A stretch of DNA of 64,000 bases from assembly GCA_039679375.1 (NCBI GenBank), contig JBDKVA010000207.1, positions 33,132 through 97,131 on the forward strand, given 5' to 3'. This document shows positions 1 to 7,943 of this stretch, one piece after another. The notes below the pieces were generated by a model. The model saw nothing but the letters and a program-made list of their open reading frames with translations, made no database searches and was not told where the DNA came from. Position numbers and translations under genes: made by a program. The stretch's first letter is position 1; every line of letters starts with the position of its first letter. Origin of the DNA: JBDKVA01 sp039679375 (GTDB lineage Bacteria; Bacillota; Clostridia; Acetivibrionales; DTU013).

Positions 1-444
1 TCTTTATACGACCTTTCCTCCGATGTTGAAAAAAGTGGCATTTATCCGGGAATCCCCGAGTATTTCAATCTCAGCGGCAAAGGCATGTACCATTACCTTA
101 CCGGGTCAGCCAGCTGGACGTCTCTTCTTGTGCTTACAGAAATGTACGGGGTAAGGGGAGAATATGGTGAGTTAGTGATCGAGCCAAAGTTAATGGCCGA
201 ACAGTTCGATCATGATGGTCGAGCACTTGTATCGGCATGGTTTGCAGGCAGAAAAGTAAATGTTAAATATCAAAACAGCAAAAGGCTGGATTATTTAGAT
301 TACATGATTGCAAAGGCAGCAGTGAACGGGATTGACATTTCCGGAATGATCCGTGACGGCGTCGTCCGTATACCAAAAGACATTGGCAGGGCGGAAACGA
401 ACCAGGGAAAAGCAGATCTGGATATCGTGCTGGAACTGGGATAG
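1..444 (+). CDS. GH94-type glycoside phosphorylase, C-terminal fragment
   Basis: The reading frame is open from base 1, so the gene begins upstream of the window; about 147 C-terminal residues are present. The segment has the GH94 hallmarks PGIPEYFN and YLTGSASW, the latter being the conserved stretch near the phosphate-binding site in cellobiose and related phosphorylases. The C-terminal beta-rich domain follows (residues roughly 45-147 of the fragment). Family members cleave beta-linked disaccharides or oligosaccharides with phosphate to give a sugar 1-phosphate in the cytoplasm. The substrate cannot be told from this fragment: cellobiose, cellobionate, laminaribiose, chitobiose and beta-1,2-glucan enzymes share these motifs. 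It is followed after 24 bp by a cupin-like gene and then a sugar-type two-component system, which fits carbohydrate use. Confidence 0.85.
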   Translation, partial: SLYDLSSDVEKSGIYPGIPEYFNLSGKGMYHYLTGSASWTSLLVLTEMYGVRGEYGELVIEPKLMAEQFDHDGRALVSAWFAGRKVNVKYQNSKRLDYLDYMIAKAAVNGIDISGMIRDGVVRIPKDIGRAETNQGKADLDIVLELG

Positions 445-468
445 TGTAAAAAGGGAAGTGAGTGCAGG

Positions 469-909
469 ATGGGAGCAAAACAGATCCGATTTATCACCAG
501 GGAGACGTTTGCCGGATATGGGACCGTAATTGAATTGAAACCGGATAGCCGGGATGGGTGGGAGATCGTAGTAAAAGTTGAAAACAGCGGCTGGAGGATA
601 GCGGTACTGGAATTTTCCCGGCATACGGCAAGTATACTGGAAAATCATCCGCAGTCAAAGGAAAGCTTTGAGCCTCTGTACGGCACTGCTCTGCTTATTG
701 TGGCTGAGAACAATGCACCGGACAGCTTTGAAGTTTTCCTTCTTGATAAGCCGGTGTGCCTTTTTGAAGGGGTATGGCACCAGGTGATATCACTGTCGCA
801 AGTTTCATGCGTTAAAATAACAGAGAATCTTGAGGTGGCATGTGAGTTCCATGATCTTGGGGACGAAGTCACAGCTTGCGTCAATACCGCTTTACTCTGC
901 CAGGTATGA
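469..909 (+). CDS. AllA-like (ureidoglycolate lyase family) cupin protein
   Basis: A 146-residue protein with the layout of the ureidoglycolate lyase (AllA) cupin family. Visible signs are an N-terminal ETFAGYGTVIE segment, the central HPQSKESFEPLYG motif (compare the H-S-Q-F-P-L pattern of AllA) and the C-terminal GVWHQVISL motif, matching the G-x-W-H region. AllA releases urea from ureidoglycolate. Here the neighbours are a GH94 phosphorylase and a sugar-type sensor pair rather than purine catabolism genes, so the true substrate may be a different small molecule, possibly a sugar acid. It starts 24 bp after the phosphorylase with GGGAAGTGAG upstream and probably shares its transcript. Family call is fairly safe; function is inference. 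Confidence 0.6.
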   Translation: MGAKQIRFITRETFAGYGTVIELKPDSRDGWEIVVKVENSGWRIAVLEFSRHTASILENHPQSKESFEPLYGTALLIVAENNAPDSFEVFLLDKPVCLFEGVWHQVISLSQVSCVKITENLEVACEFHDLGDEVTACVNTALLCQV

Positions 910-941
910 CAAAAACAGGCAATAAATATTGTATATAAGTG

Positions 942-970
942 TTGAATAATAATAACAGCTGGTAGATAAT
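942..970 (+). promoter_or_regulatory. Putative sigma-A promoter for the YesM/YesN pair
   Basis: TTGAAT (942-947) and GATAAT (965-970) are separated by 17 bp in the 135-bp gap before the histidine kinase gene. Both boxes are one mismatch or so from consensus. Confidence 0.45.
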
Positions 971-1044
971 ATTTATAAACGGAAGATTTATTCCGCGATG
1001 CGTGATTTGGCTGTAAGCGGCTGTTACTGCGGGGTAGAAGTGGT

Positions 1045-2901
1045 ATGAGTGCAAACAGTATGCCTGCAAAAATTAGGGATACCTTTCTTAACTTAAAAAT
1101 CAGCACAAAAATCATGCTCTTTTATTTAGTGCTTCTCATTTTTTCAGTTGTTTTGAGCAGTGTCCTATACCAGAAAATTTATTCCAACATTATGTCAGGT
1201 AAAGTAAGCGAGGTTTCTCTCCAAACCTTGTATTCCATTAATTCAAATATTGATTCGATGATCGGAAATTCGAAAAACCTTTCTAAAATCATTATTGCAA
1301 GCGATGCCGTGCAAAAGGCGCTTAACGGCAAAGCTGATTACACGAATACAGCAGAGCCGGTCCAGTCGGATTCCAGACAGGAAAACGATTTTGGCGCAAT
1401 TAACTCGGCAAATCTGGATGCGCAAAGATCTATTACAGCCTATGTTTCAGAATTAATTGAAGGATTTCCGTTTATTTCATCCATTTATATATTTGATAAA
1501 GCAAGCCAAAGGTACGGTATTGACAAACAGCAGCTTAAGAGTCTGAGAAAAAACGATATCAGTCTGGTAAGCTGGTATCAGGACGCAGTATCGGCAAAGG
1601 GCGGCTATATATTGAGGCAGAATGCAGGAGATGCATTTTATGATACCGGCAGTGAAAAATATTTATCGCTGATCAGAGTAATCAATGATATCGACAGCCA
1701 GAAGCCGATCGGGATATTGATATTGAATATTCCTGAGAACTCTTTCATCAATTCCTACAAGGACATCATTAATAAATATGATACGGACATCATGATCGTT
1801 GACAGGAAAGGGCAGAGCATCGTAAATTTCAGGAACTTTGATCCTATAGATACCGGCAGGCTGATCAAGAATTCAAATAACGGTGAAACAGGATCAATAA
1901 AGGAGAAAATAGGCAGTACGGAATATCTGATATCGTATTTGAATATTCGCAAATATGAATGGAGGATTTTTAGTGTCATGCCATTTAACGAACTCTCAAA
2001 GGAATCCAGGATCTTCAGTGTAATTGCCTTTGTCGTGATAGCAATCAACAGTCTGTTCCTTTTCCTTGGCTCCATCATTATATCCAGAATGATTACGATC
2101 CCTTTGAAGAAATTGTTGAAATCAATGAAAAGCATTGAGAAGGGTGAATTCAAAAAGGTCGATATCAAAGCAGGGAAAGATGAAATCGGCAAGCTAAGGG
2201 ATGGATACAACATAATGATCACCGAGATCCAGAACCTGATCGAAAGATTGGTAGAGGACCAGAGGATGCAGCGCAAAGCAGAGCTTGAAGTGCTGCAGGC
2301 CCAGATTAAGCCGCATTTTCTTTATAACACGTTTGATGCGATCAGCTCACTTGCGCTTTCGGGAAAAAATACCGAGGTCTACAGGGTAATGAAAGCGCTC
2401 GGCAGCTATTACAGGGCAAGCCTTAATAAAGGAAGTGAAGTGATCACAATCGGAGAGGAAATTGAAATCGTACGAAATTATTTAACGATCCAGCAGGTGA
2501 GGTATGGAGATATTTTTTCCATAGATTACGATATTGATGAACGGACAACAAAGGTAAAAATATTAAAGCTGGTTCTGCAGCCTCTTGTTGAAAATGCTCT
2601 CTACCATGGAATCAAGCCAAAGGGTGAGAACGGTACGATTTCGATTACAACGAAATACTACAATAATTTTGTCATATTAACGATTGAAGACGACGGCGTC
2701 GGAATGGATGAAGAGGATGTACAGAAAATAATGAGCGGGAACCAGGGAGACAAAAAAGTTAGCTTCGGCCTGTGGGGCACGATTGAGAGGCTCAGGATAT
2801 TTTACAATGAAGAGGATCTGTTTTTTATTGAGAGCAAAAAAAATGCCGGAACAAGGATCATCATCAATATACCGGTAAAAGGAGAGAATGAAAATGCCTG
2901 A
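1045..2901 (+). CDS. YesM-family sensor histidine kinase
   Basis: A membrane sensor kinase of 618 residues. Transmembrane segments lie at about residues 18-40 and 325-347, enclosing a roughly 285-residue extracellular sensor region of the Cache type. A HAMP domain follows (about 348-400). The His_kinase domain carries the phospho-acceptor box QIKPHFLYNTFDAIS, and a C-terminal HATPase has N-box PLVENALYHGI and G-box DDGVGMD. This is the architecture of YesM/LytS-like kinases, which typically sense carbohydrates or cell-wall fragments and pair with an AraC-type regulator, as the next gene encodes. No strong ribosome-binding site precedes the ATG at 1045; Met at 1060 is an alternative. It overlaps the regulator gene by 8 bp. 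The ligand is unknown; the upstream phosphorylase suggests an oligosaccharide. Confidence 0.9.
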   Translation: MSANSMPAKIRDTFLNLKISTKIMLFYLVLLIFSVVLSSVLYQKIYSNIMSGKVSEVSLQTLYSINSNIDSMIGNSKNLSKIIIASDAVQKALNGKADYTNTAEPVQSDSRQENDFGAINSANLDAQRSITAYVSELIEGFPFISSIYIFDKASQRYGIDKQQLKSLRKNDISLVSWYQDAVSAKGGYILRQNAGDAFYDTGSEKYLSLIRVINDIDSQKPIGILILNIPENSFINSYKDIINKYDTDIMIVDRKGQSIVNFRNFDPIDTGRLIKNSNNGETGSIKEKIGSTEYLISYLNIRKYEWRIFSVMPFNELSKESRIFSVIAFVVIAINSLFLFLGSIIISRMITIPLKKLLKSMKSIEKGEFKKVDIKAGKDEIGKLRDGYNIMITEIQNLIERLVEDQRMQRKAELEVLQAQIKPHFLYNTFDAISSLALSGKNTEVYRVMKALGSYYRASLNKGSEVITIGEEIEIVRNYLTIQQVRYGDIFSIDYDIDERTTKVKILKLVLQPLVENALYHGIKPKGENGTISITTKYYNNFVILTIEDDGVGMDEEDVQKIMSGNQGDKKVSFGLWGTIERLRIFYNEEDLFFIESKKNAGTRIIINIPVKGENENA

Positions 2902-4543
2902 GGATCTTCTGAAAGTAGTTATAGTAGACGATGAACACCTTGTAAGGAATTTGCTTAAGAACTGTATTGATTGGAAAGAGATAGGATATGAGATCGCAGG
3001 CGAGGCGTCCCATGCCCAGGAAGCGTTGGAGCTCGTTGAAAAGGTCAGCCCTGATGTTATCTTTACGGATATTTGCATGCCCTATATCGACGGAATAGAG
3101 TTTGCCAGGATCGTAACCGAAAAATATCCTTTGTTGAAAATTGTTATTCTCACAGGATACGAAGAATTTGAATATGCCAAAAGGAGCATTAAAATAGGGA
3201 TATCGGACTTTTTACTGAAGCCTGTCAACGATGATGAGATCAGAAAAGTAGCACTGAATATCCGAAAGAAAATCGAATCGGAAAAAAATCATCAGGCAGA
3301 GAATGACAGACTTAGAGAGCATTTGGAGGAAAATATGCCATACCTCATGGAAAAGCTCCTGAACGAATTGGTACAGTACAACCTGGAGAATGAGGATCTG
3401 AGGCGACGTCTGGACTATTTCAGGATGAAAATCAACCCGGGGTGGATCCAGGTTGCAATTATTGAGGTTTTTTATCCTGAAACCGGAACGGAGATTGGTG
3501 AAGAAGAAAAGCTTCTTTTGAGAATGCAGAGCGTGCAGATGATCCGGCGTTATTTCAAGGAGGATACACAGATCCATATTTTTTGCGACAATAGCCAGCG
3601 AATTGTCATTTTAAACAGCGACAGTGAAATAGAGCTGATAGATTGCCTTGAAGAATTAAAGGCATTATTTATTAACAGTCTGAAATGTTATGTATGTATG
3701 GGCGTCGGAAACCTCTATCATGCTTTGGATAAAGCAAGGCTTTCCTATAAGGAAGCCTGCAATGCCCTGGATTATAAGGTCATAACAGGTAAAAACCAGA
3801 TCATTCATTATTGCGATATTAATTTTCAGATGGCAGATCAATATCAGATACAAAATGAGCAGATCGAATCTCTTGAATTTTTTCTGAAGGCAGGAATGGA
3901 GGCGAAGGCAATTGAGCTTCTGGATTCGATCTTCAATGAAAATAATCTTGGGCAGAGGGCAGACATTGATACTTTGAGGGCGATTGCATCCAACATCGTT
4001 TCAGTTGTATTAAACGTAACAACCAAGATCGGGATACGTATTTCAGATGTGTTCATAAATAATACCCAGCCGTTTGACAAGGTATTCAAGCTTGATACCC
4101 TGCCTGACGTAAAAGGCTATCTGAAGAATCTGATCACATCAGCAATCAATACGATCGGACGTATTCAAAACAAGAAAGTTAACCAGGCGGTCAGGCAGGT
4201 TGTTGACTATCTGCAGGAAAACCTTTCAAACAGCGAGCTTTCGCTAACCAATACAGCTAGAGTATTTTACATGAATGCAAGTTACTTAAGCAGAATTTTC
4301 AAGCAGGAGACGGGACAGACATTCATAGAATACCTTACAAAGGAAAGAATGGAGAAAGCGATCAGCCTTATGAAGGAAACGGATCTAAAAGCTTATCAGA
4401 TTGCAGAAAAGGTAGGTATTGTCGATCCGCATTATTTCGGGATCTGTTTCAAAAAATTCACCGGAATGTCTGTCAATGATTTCAAGAGAGAGGATACGGA
4501 TCGTATGCTCAGGCGGAAAGAATCATGTGGGTGTGCCGATTGA
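2894..4543 (+). CDS. YesN-family AraC-type response regulator
   Basis: A response regulator of about 549 residues. The receiver domain covers about residues 5-122, with the acidic pocket VIVDDEH, phospho-acceptor Asp in IFTDICMP and conserved Lys in LLKPV. A long middle region (about 130-430) is typical of YesN proteins. A C-terminal AraC double helix-turn-helix (about 435-540) contains YLSRIFKQETGQTF and YFGICFKKFTGMS. It should bind DNA and activate sugar-utilisation genes when phosphorylated by the kinase just upstream. I chose ATG 2894 because GGAGAG (2881-2886) lies 7 bp before it; ATG 2888 in the same frame sits only 1 bp from that site. The kinase stop overlaps the start, showing translational coupling. 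Target genes are unknown; the adjacent phosphorylase is the obvious candidate. Confidence 0.9.
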   Translation: MPEDLLKVVIVDDEHLVRNLLKNCIDWKEIGYEIAGEASHAQEALELVEKVSPDVIFTDICMPYIDGIEFARIVTEKYPLLKIVILTGYEEFEYAKRSIKIGISDFLLKPVNDDEIRKVALNIRKKIESEKNHQAENDRLREHLEENMPYLMEKLLNELVQYNLENEDLRRRLDYFRMKINPGWIQVAIIEVFYPETGTEIGEEEKLLLRMQSVQMIRRYFKEDTQIHIFCDNSQRIVILNSDSEIELIDCLEELKALFINSLKCYVCMGVGNLYHALDKARLSYKEACNALDYKVITGKNQIIHYCDINFQMADQYQIQNEQIESLEFFLKAGMEAKAIELLDSIFNENNLGQRADIDTLRAIASNIVSVVLNVTTKIGIRISDVFINNTQPFDKVFKLDTLPDVKGYLKNLITSAINTIGRIQNKKVNQAVRQVVDYLQENLSNSELSLTNTARVFYMNASYLSRIFKQETGQTFIEYLTKERMEKAISLMKETDLKAYQIAEKVGIVDPHYFGICFKKFTGMSVNDFKREDTDRMLRRKESCGCAD

Positions 4544-4636
4544 AGCATGCCAGTGCCGCCAACGAGGCAATCAAAACCAAGGTACGCTGTACCGGCTGAA
4601 ATACGGCGGCATTGAGGCTTAATAATTGTAATGCCA

Positions 4637-4687
4637 TAGACGTTCTGTACAGGCAAAACAAATGTCTGCATAGAACGTTCTTTTTTG
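4637..4687 (+). terminator. Rho-independent terminator after the YesN gene
   Basis: Imperfect hairpin with arms AGACGTTCTGTACAGGCA and TGTCTGCATAGAACGTTCT (some G-U pairs and one bulge) followed by a run of seven T. It separates the two-component operon from the GGDEF triplet. Confidence 0.75.
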
Positions 4688-4738
4688 TTTAAATTATGCC
4701 GATATATGATTTGAGAAATAGAAAATGTGTAAATTGAA

Positions 4739-4747
4739 TGTTATAAT
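4739..4747 (+). promoter_or_regulatory. Extended -10 promoter for the TPR-GGDEF operon
   Basis: TGTTATAAT gives a perfect -10 hexamer (4742-4747) with the TG extension one base upstream. There is no good -35 at 17 bp. It lies about 97 bp before the chosen start of the first paralogue and just after a terminator. Confidence 0.5.
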
Positions 4748-4843
4748 AAAGGTGTACATTAGTACTGCCGATTAGTGGATATTTGTATCACTGCCTTATA
4801 TGAGAATTGTGTTTTACTATCATTCTACGAAAGGCTAAAATTT

Positions 4844-6406
4844 ATGGATGATACGATTGTGAAAAATCAAATAGATGAAATGATAGAAAAAATAGAAGAA
4901 ACACGATTTTCCGACAGCAAGACAGCGCTTGACATGTCTTTTGAGGCATTGGCTTTAAGCAGGCAGAAGAATTATCCTCAGGCGGAGGCAATTCTGCTAT
5001 TGAAAATCGGCAGTATTTACAGAAATATCAGCGAATATGAAAAAGCAATCGAATATGTTATGCTGTCGGTTCCATTGCTGGAATTGTATAATCTGGACTA
5101 CCATCTATGCACAGCTTTTATATCATTCGGTAATATTTTTTTCAATTTGTCCTATTATGAAACAGCCTTTGACTACTATAACAGATCAGTTTATATTGCC
5201 ACCAGGTATCAATTTTATGACAGACTCAGTATGGCTTACAACAACATTGGTGAAATATATAAAATGCTATTGGATTATGATAAAGCCTTGTATTATTACA
5301 AAAAAAGCCTGGATGAAGATAAAAGGGTCGGATACAAAGCGTGTAAGGGATTTCCTTATGTTAATATTGCTGAAATCAATTATCTGGCCGGTAACTGCGA
5401 TGAAGCGCTAAGACTCATTCGGATCGGCGATACGATGTTAAAACGGTATAATTATGAGTTGCTTCTATGCGAAGTTTATAAAATATACGCACAGATATAT
5501 TGGAAACTGAAAAATTCCGACAAAGCCAGAGACTATTTTATACAGGCGCTTAAAGCTGCAGATGAGAAAATGGCTTATGATTACAAGATCGGTATCCTTA
5601 TATCGTATCATCAGTTTCTGGTTGAGAAGGAGCAAATGGGTGAAGCCATTGAAGCTTTGACAGATGCTTATACTCTTTCTTCGGCAAACCATTTGCATGA
5701 AAAATCCATCCTGATATGCCAATACTTCACGGAAATTTATGAAAAAAAAGGAGATTACGAGACGGCCTTAAAATATTACAAGCTGTATATCTTTCATGAT
5801 AGGGAGCAGTATAAGCAGCGAATCAGCCAAATAAGCGAGGGAATTGAATTAAGAATAAAAACGGAAGAAATCAAGCTGCAGTCTGAAATAGATTCCCTTA
5901 CCGGCATACCAAACCGAAGGAAATTCTTCCAGTTCATAAAATCGGAATGGGAGCGTTCAATTAAATATAGCTATACTTTATCACTCATTATGATCGATAT
6001 CGACTTTTTTAAGGAGTTTAACGACAGTTACGGCCACCCTGAAGGCGATAAGTGCCTGATAACAATTGCCAATCTTATGACCGGATTGACAGATAAAAAT
6101 TTTTTATTATCCCGCTTTGGCGGCGACGAATTTATTGCTGTCCTGCCACAGACCTCCATCGCCGTAGCTAATGCTTTTGCAGAATTGTTGCGGCAGGCGG
6201 TTGTGAATGAAAAAATCGGCCACCGGTACTCATTGGTATCGGATTATGTGACAATTACGCTGGGCGTTGCTTCCGTGGTTCCGACTGAAGGCATGAACCT
6301 GAATGATTTTATCAAGCTGGCCGATGACGCTTTGTATCATGCAAAAAGAAATGGTCGTAACAAGGTGAGCGGGAAGGAAATGCATGCCTATGGATACAAT
6401 AAATGA
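4844..6406 (+). CDS. TPR-repeat diguanylate cyclase, paralogue 1 (GGDEF)
   Basis: A soluble protein of about 520 residues with no signal peptide or membrane segment. Residues about 40-340 are tetratricopeptide repeats, for example YNNIGEIYKMLLDYDKALYY. A short linker leads to a GGDEF domain (about 350-515) with DSLTGIPNRRKF, metal-binding IDIDFFKEFND and an intact GGDEF at bases 6119-6133. Diguanylate cyclases make c-di-GMP from two GTP; the TPR part probably binds a partner or peptide that controls dimerisation. The RxxD inhibitory site normally five residues before GGDEF is absent (DKNF instead), so product feedback is not expected. ATG 4844 is preferred over 4775 because GAAAGG lies 9-10 bp upstream and it aligns with the starts of the next two paralogues. 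First of three tandem copies; the DNA is more AT-rich than the flanks. Confidence 0.88.
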   Translation: MDDTIVKNQIDEMIEKIEETRFSDSKTALDMSFEALALSRQKNYPQAEAILLLKIGSIYRNISEYEKAIEYVMLSVPLLELYNLDYHLCTAFISFGNIFFNLSYYETAFDYYNRSVYIATRYQFYDRLSMAYNNIGEIYKMLLDYDKALYYYKKSLDEDKRVGYKACKGFPYVNIAEINYLAGNCDEALRLIRIGDTMLKRYNYELLLCEVYKIYAQIYWKLKNSDKARDYFIQALKAADEKMAYDYKIGILISYHQFLVEKEQMGEAIEALTDAYTLSSANHLHEKSILICQYFTEIYEKKGDYETALKYYKLYIFHDREQYKQRISQISEGIELRIKTEEIKLQSEIDSLTGIPNRRKFFQFIKSEWERSIKYSYTLSLIMIDIDFFKEFNDSYGHPEGDKCLITIANLMTGLTDKNFLLSRFGGDEFIAVLPQTSIAVANAFAELLRQAVVNEKIGHRYSLVSDYVTITLGVASVVPTEGMNLNDFIKLADDALYHAKRNGRNKVSGKEMHAYGYNK

Positions 6407-7943
6407 TAAAAAGAAAATCGACAATATGCTTGATCATATTGAGAAGATAAGGTTTTCAGATAGTAAAGCTGCGATGGATATTGCGCTAAATGCATTAGAA
6501 TTAAGCAAAGAAATTAATTACCCTCAGGCCGAATCAATACTGTTGCTTAAGATCGGCGGTATTTATGTCAATATCGGTGAATATGCCAAAGCTACCGATT
6601 ACATATCAGTGTCTATTCCCTTGCTGGAACTGTATAATCTGCAGTATCACATATGTACGGCTTATTTAACTCTCGGAGCGATATTTTACCAGATATCCGG
6701 TTACGAAGCAGCATTTGATTATTTCAGCAAATCAGCAGATATAGCAAAGAGATTTCAGTTTACGGATATGCTTAGCATTACCTATAATAATATTGGCGCA
6801 GTGTGCAGAAAATTGCTGGATTATGAAAAAGCATTGCTCTATTACCAAAAAAGCTACGAAGAGGATAAGAAGACAGGCTTCTCATCATGCAAAGGCGTAT
6901 ACTATGAGAACACTGCCGAGATTTATTATCTGACGGGAGATTATGACAAAGCGCTGGAGCATGCAACGATAGCAATTGAAAAAATGAAGAGCATAAAATA
7001 TGATAATGCGCTTTGTGAAGTATATGAGACTTTAGCTCTTGTTTACTGGAAACTGAACAAATATGAGGAAGCCGGCAGTTATTTCTCCAAAGCGCTGGAT
7101 ATTGCAGAAAATAAAATGGTGTATAGCTGCAAAATAAGCGTGCTTATAAACTATCACCAGTTTTTAACCGAACAGGGGCAAACCGATCCGGCAGTGAAGG
7201 CGTTAACGGAAGCATACACATTGGCTAAGACAAATAATCTGCATGAAAAATCAATTATTATATGCGGGCTTTTTTCTGAAATGTATGATAAGTGTAATAA
7301 CATGGAAGCGTCTCTTAATTACCATAAATTATATGTTTATCATAATCAGCAGCTTCAAAAGGATCGATTGAATCAAATAACAGAAGGGATCAAATTGAGA
7401 ATCAAGACAGAGGAGATCAGGCAGCAGTCGGAATTTGATCCATTAACCGGCATACCAAACCGGCGCAGGTTTGTTCAATTTATAAATTCCGAATGGGAGC
7501 TTTCCAAATTGCAAAACAAGCCGCTTTCAATTATTATGCTGGATATAGACTTTTTTAAAGAATTTAATGATATTTATGGGCATCCTGAAGGAGATAAATG
7601 CTTGATATCTATTACCGCATGTTTAGCCGGATTGCTGAAAAATAACTATTTACTCGCCCGATATGGAGGAGATGAGCTTATTACTGTTTTACCAAACACA
7701 TCCCTTGCAGAGGCGGCTGAGTTTGCCGAAGCTATGCGGCAGGCTGTGCTGAATGAAAAGATATGTCATTCGCGTTCAACTGTATCCGATTATGTTACCA
7801 TAACTCTTGGCGTGGCTTCAGCCGTACCCTCCGATAATTTAAAGCCGGATGATTTTATCAAACAAGCTGATGACGCCCTATATGATGCAAAAAGAAGAGG
7901 AAGAAACAAAGTGTGCAGGAAGGCTTATAACCATGATAAATGA
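6390..7943 (+). CDS. TPR-repeat GGDEF protein, paralogue 2 (GGDEL variant)
   Basis: About 517 residues, similar end to end to the gene before it: N-terminal TPR array (about 40-340), then a GGDEF-type domain with DPLTGIPNRRRF and LDIDFFKEFND. The signature motif reads GGDEL (bases 7665-7679) instead of GGDEF. The D and E that bind metal and GTP are kept, so activity is possible, but the Phe-to-Leu change is unusual. The I-site is missing (KNNY at its position). ATG 6390 is chosen because it aligns with the paralogue starts and has AAGGAA about 10 bp upstream; ATG 6384 is an in-frame alternative. It overlaps the preceding gene by 17 bp, so translation is coupled. It could be a cyclase, a weak cyclase, or a sensor or partner of its neighbours. 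Confidence 0.85.
   Translation: MDTINDKKKIDNMLDHIEKIRFSDSKAAMDIALNALELSKEINYPQAESILLLKIGGIYVNIGEYAKATDYISVSIPLLELYNLQYHICTAYLTLGAIFYQISGYEAAFDYFSKSADIAKRFQFTDMLSITYNNIGAVCRKLLDYEKALLYYQKSYEEDKKTGFSSCKGVYYENTAEIYYLTGDYDKALEHATIAIEKMKSIKYDNALCEVYETLALVYWKLNKYEEAGSYFSKALDIAENKMVYSCKISVLINYHQFLTEQGQTDPAVKALTEAYTLAKTNNLHEKSIIICGLFSEMYDKCNNMEASLNYHKLYVYHNQQLQKDRLNQITEGIKLRIKTEEIRQQSEFDPLTGIPNRRRFVQFINSEWELSKLQNKPLSIIMLDIDFFKEFNDIYGHPEGDKCLISITACLAGLLKNNYLLARYGGDELITVLPNTSLAEAAEFAEAMRQAVLNEKICHSRSTVSDYVTITLGVASAVPSDNLKPDDFIKQADDALYDAKRRGRNKVCRKAYNHDK

Noticed and set aside
4419..4622. Frame overlapping the end of the YesN gene
   Set aside because: Out of frame with the AraC domain and reading into the terminator region; no motif.
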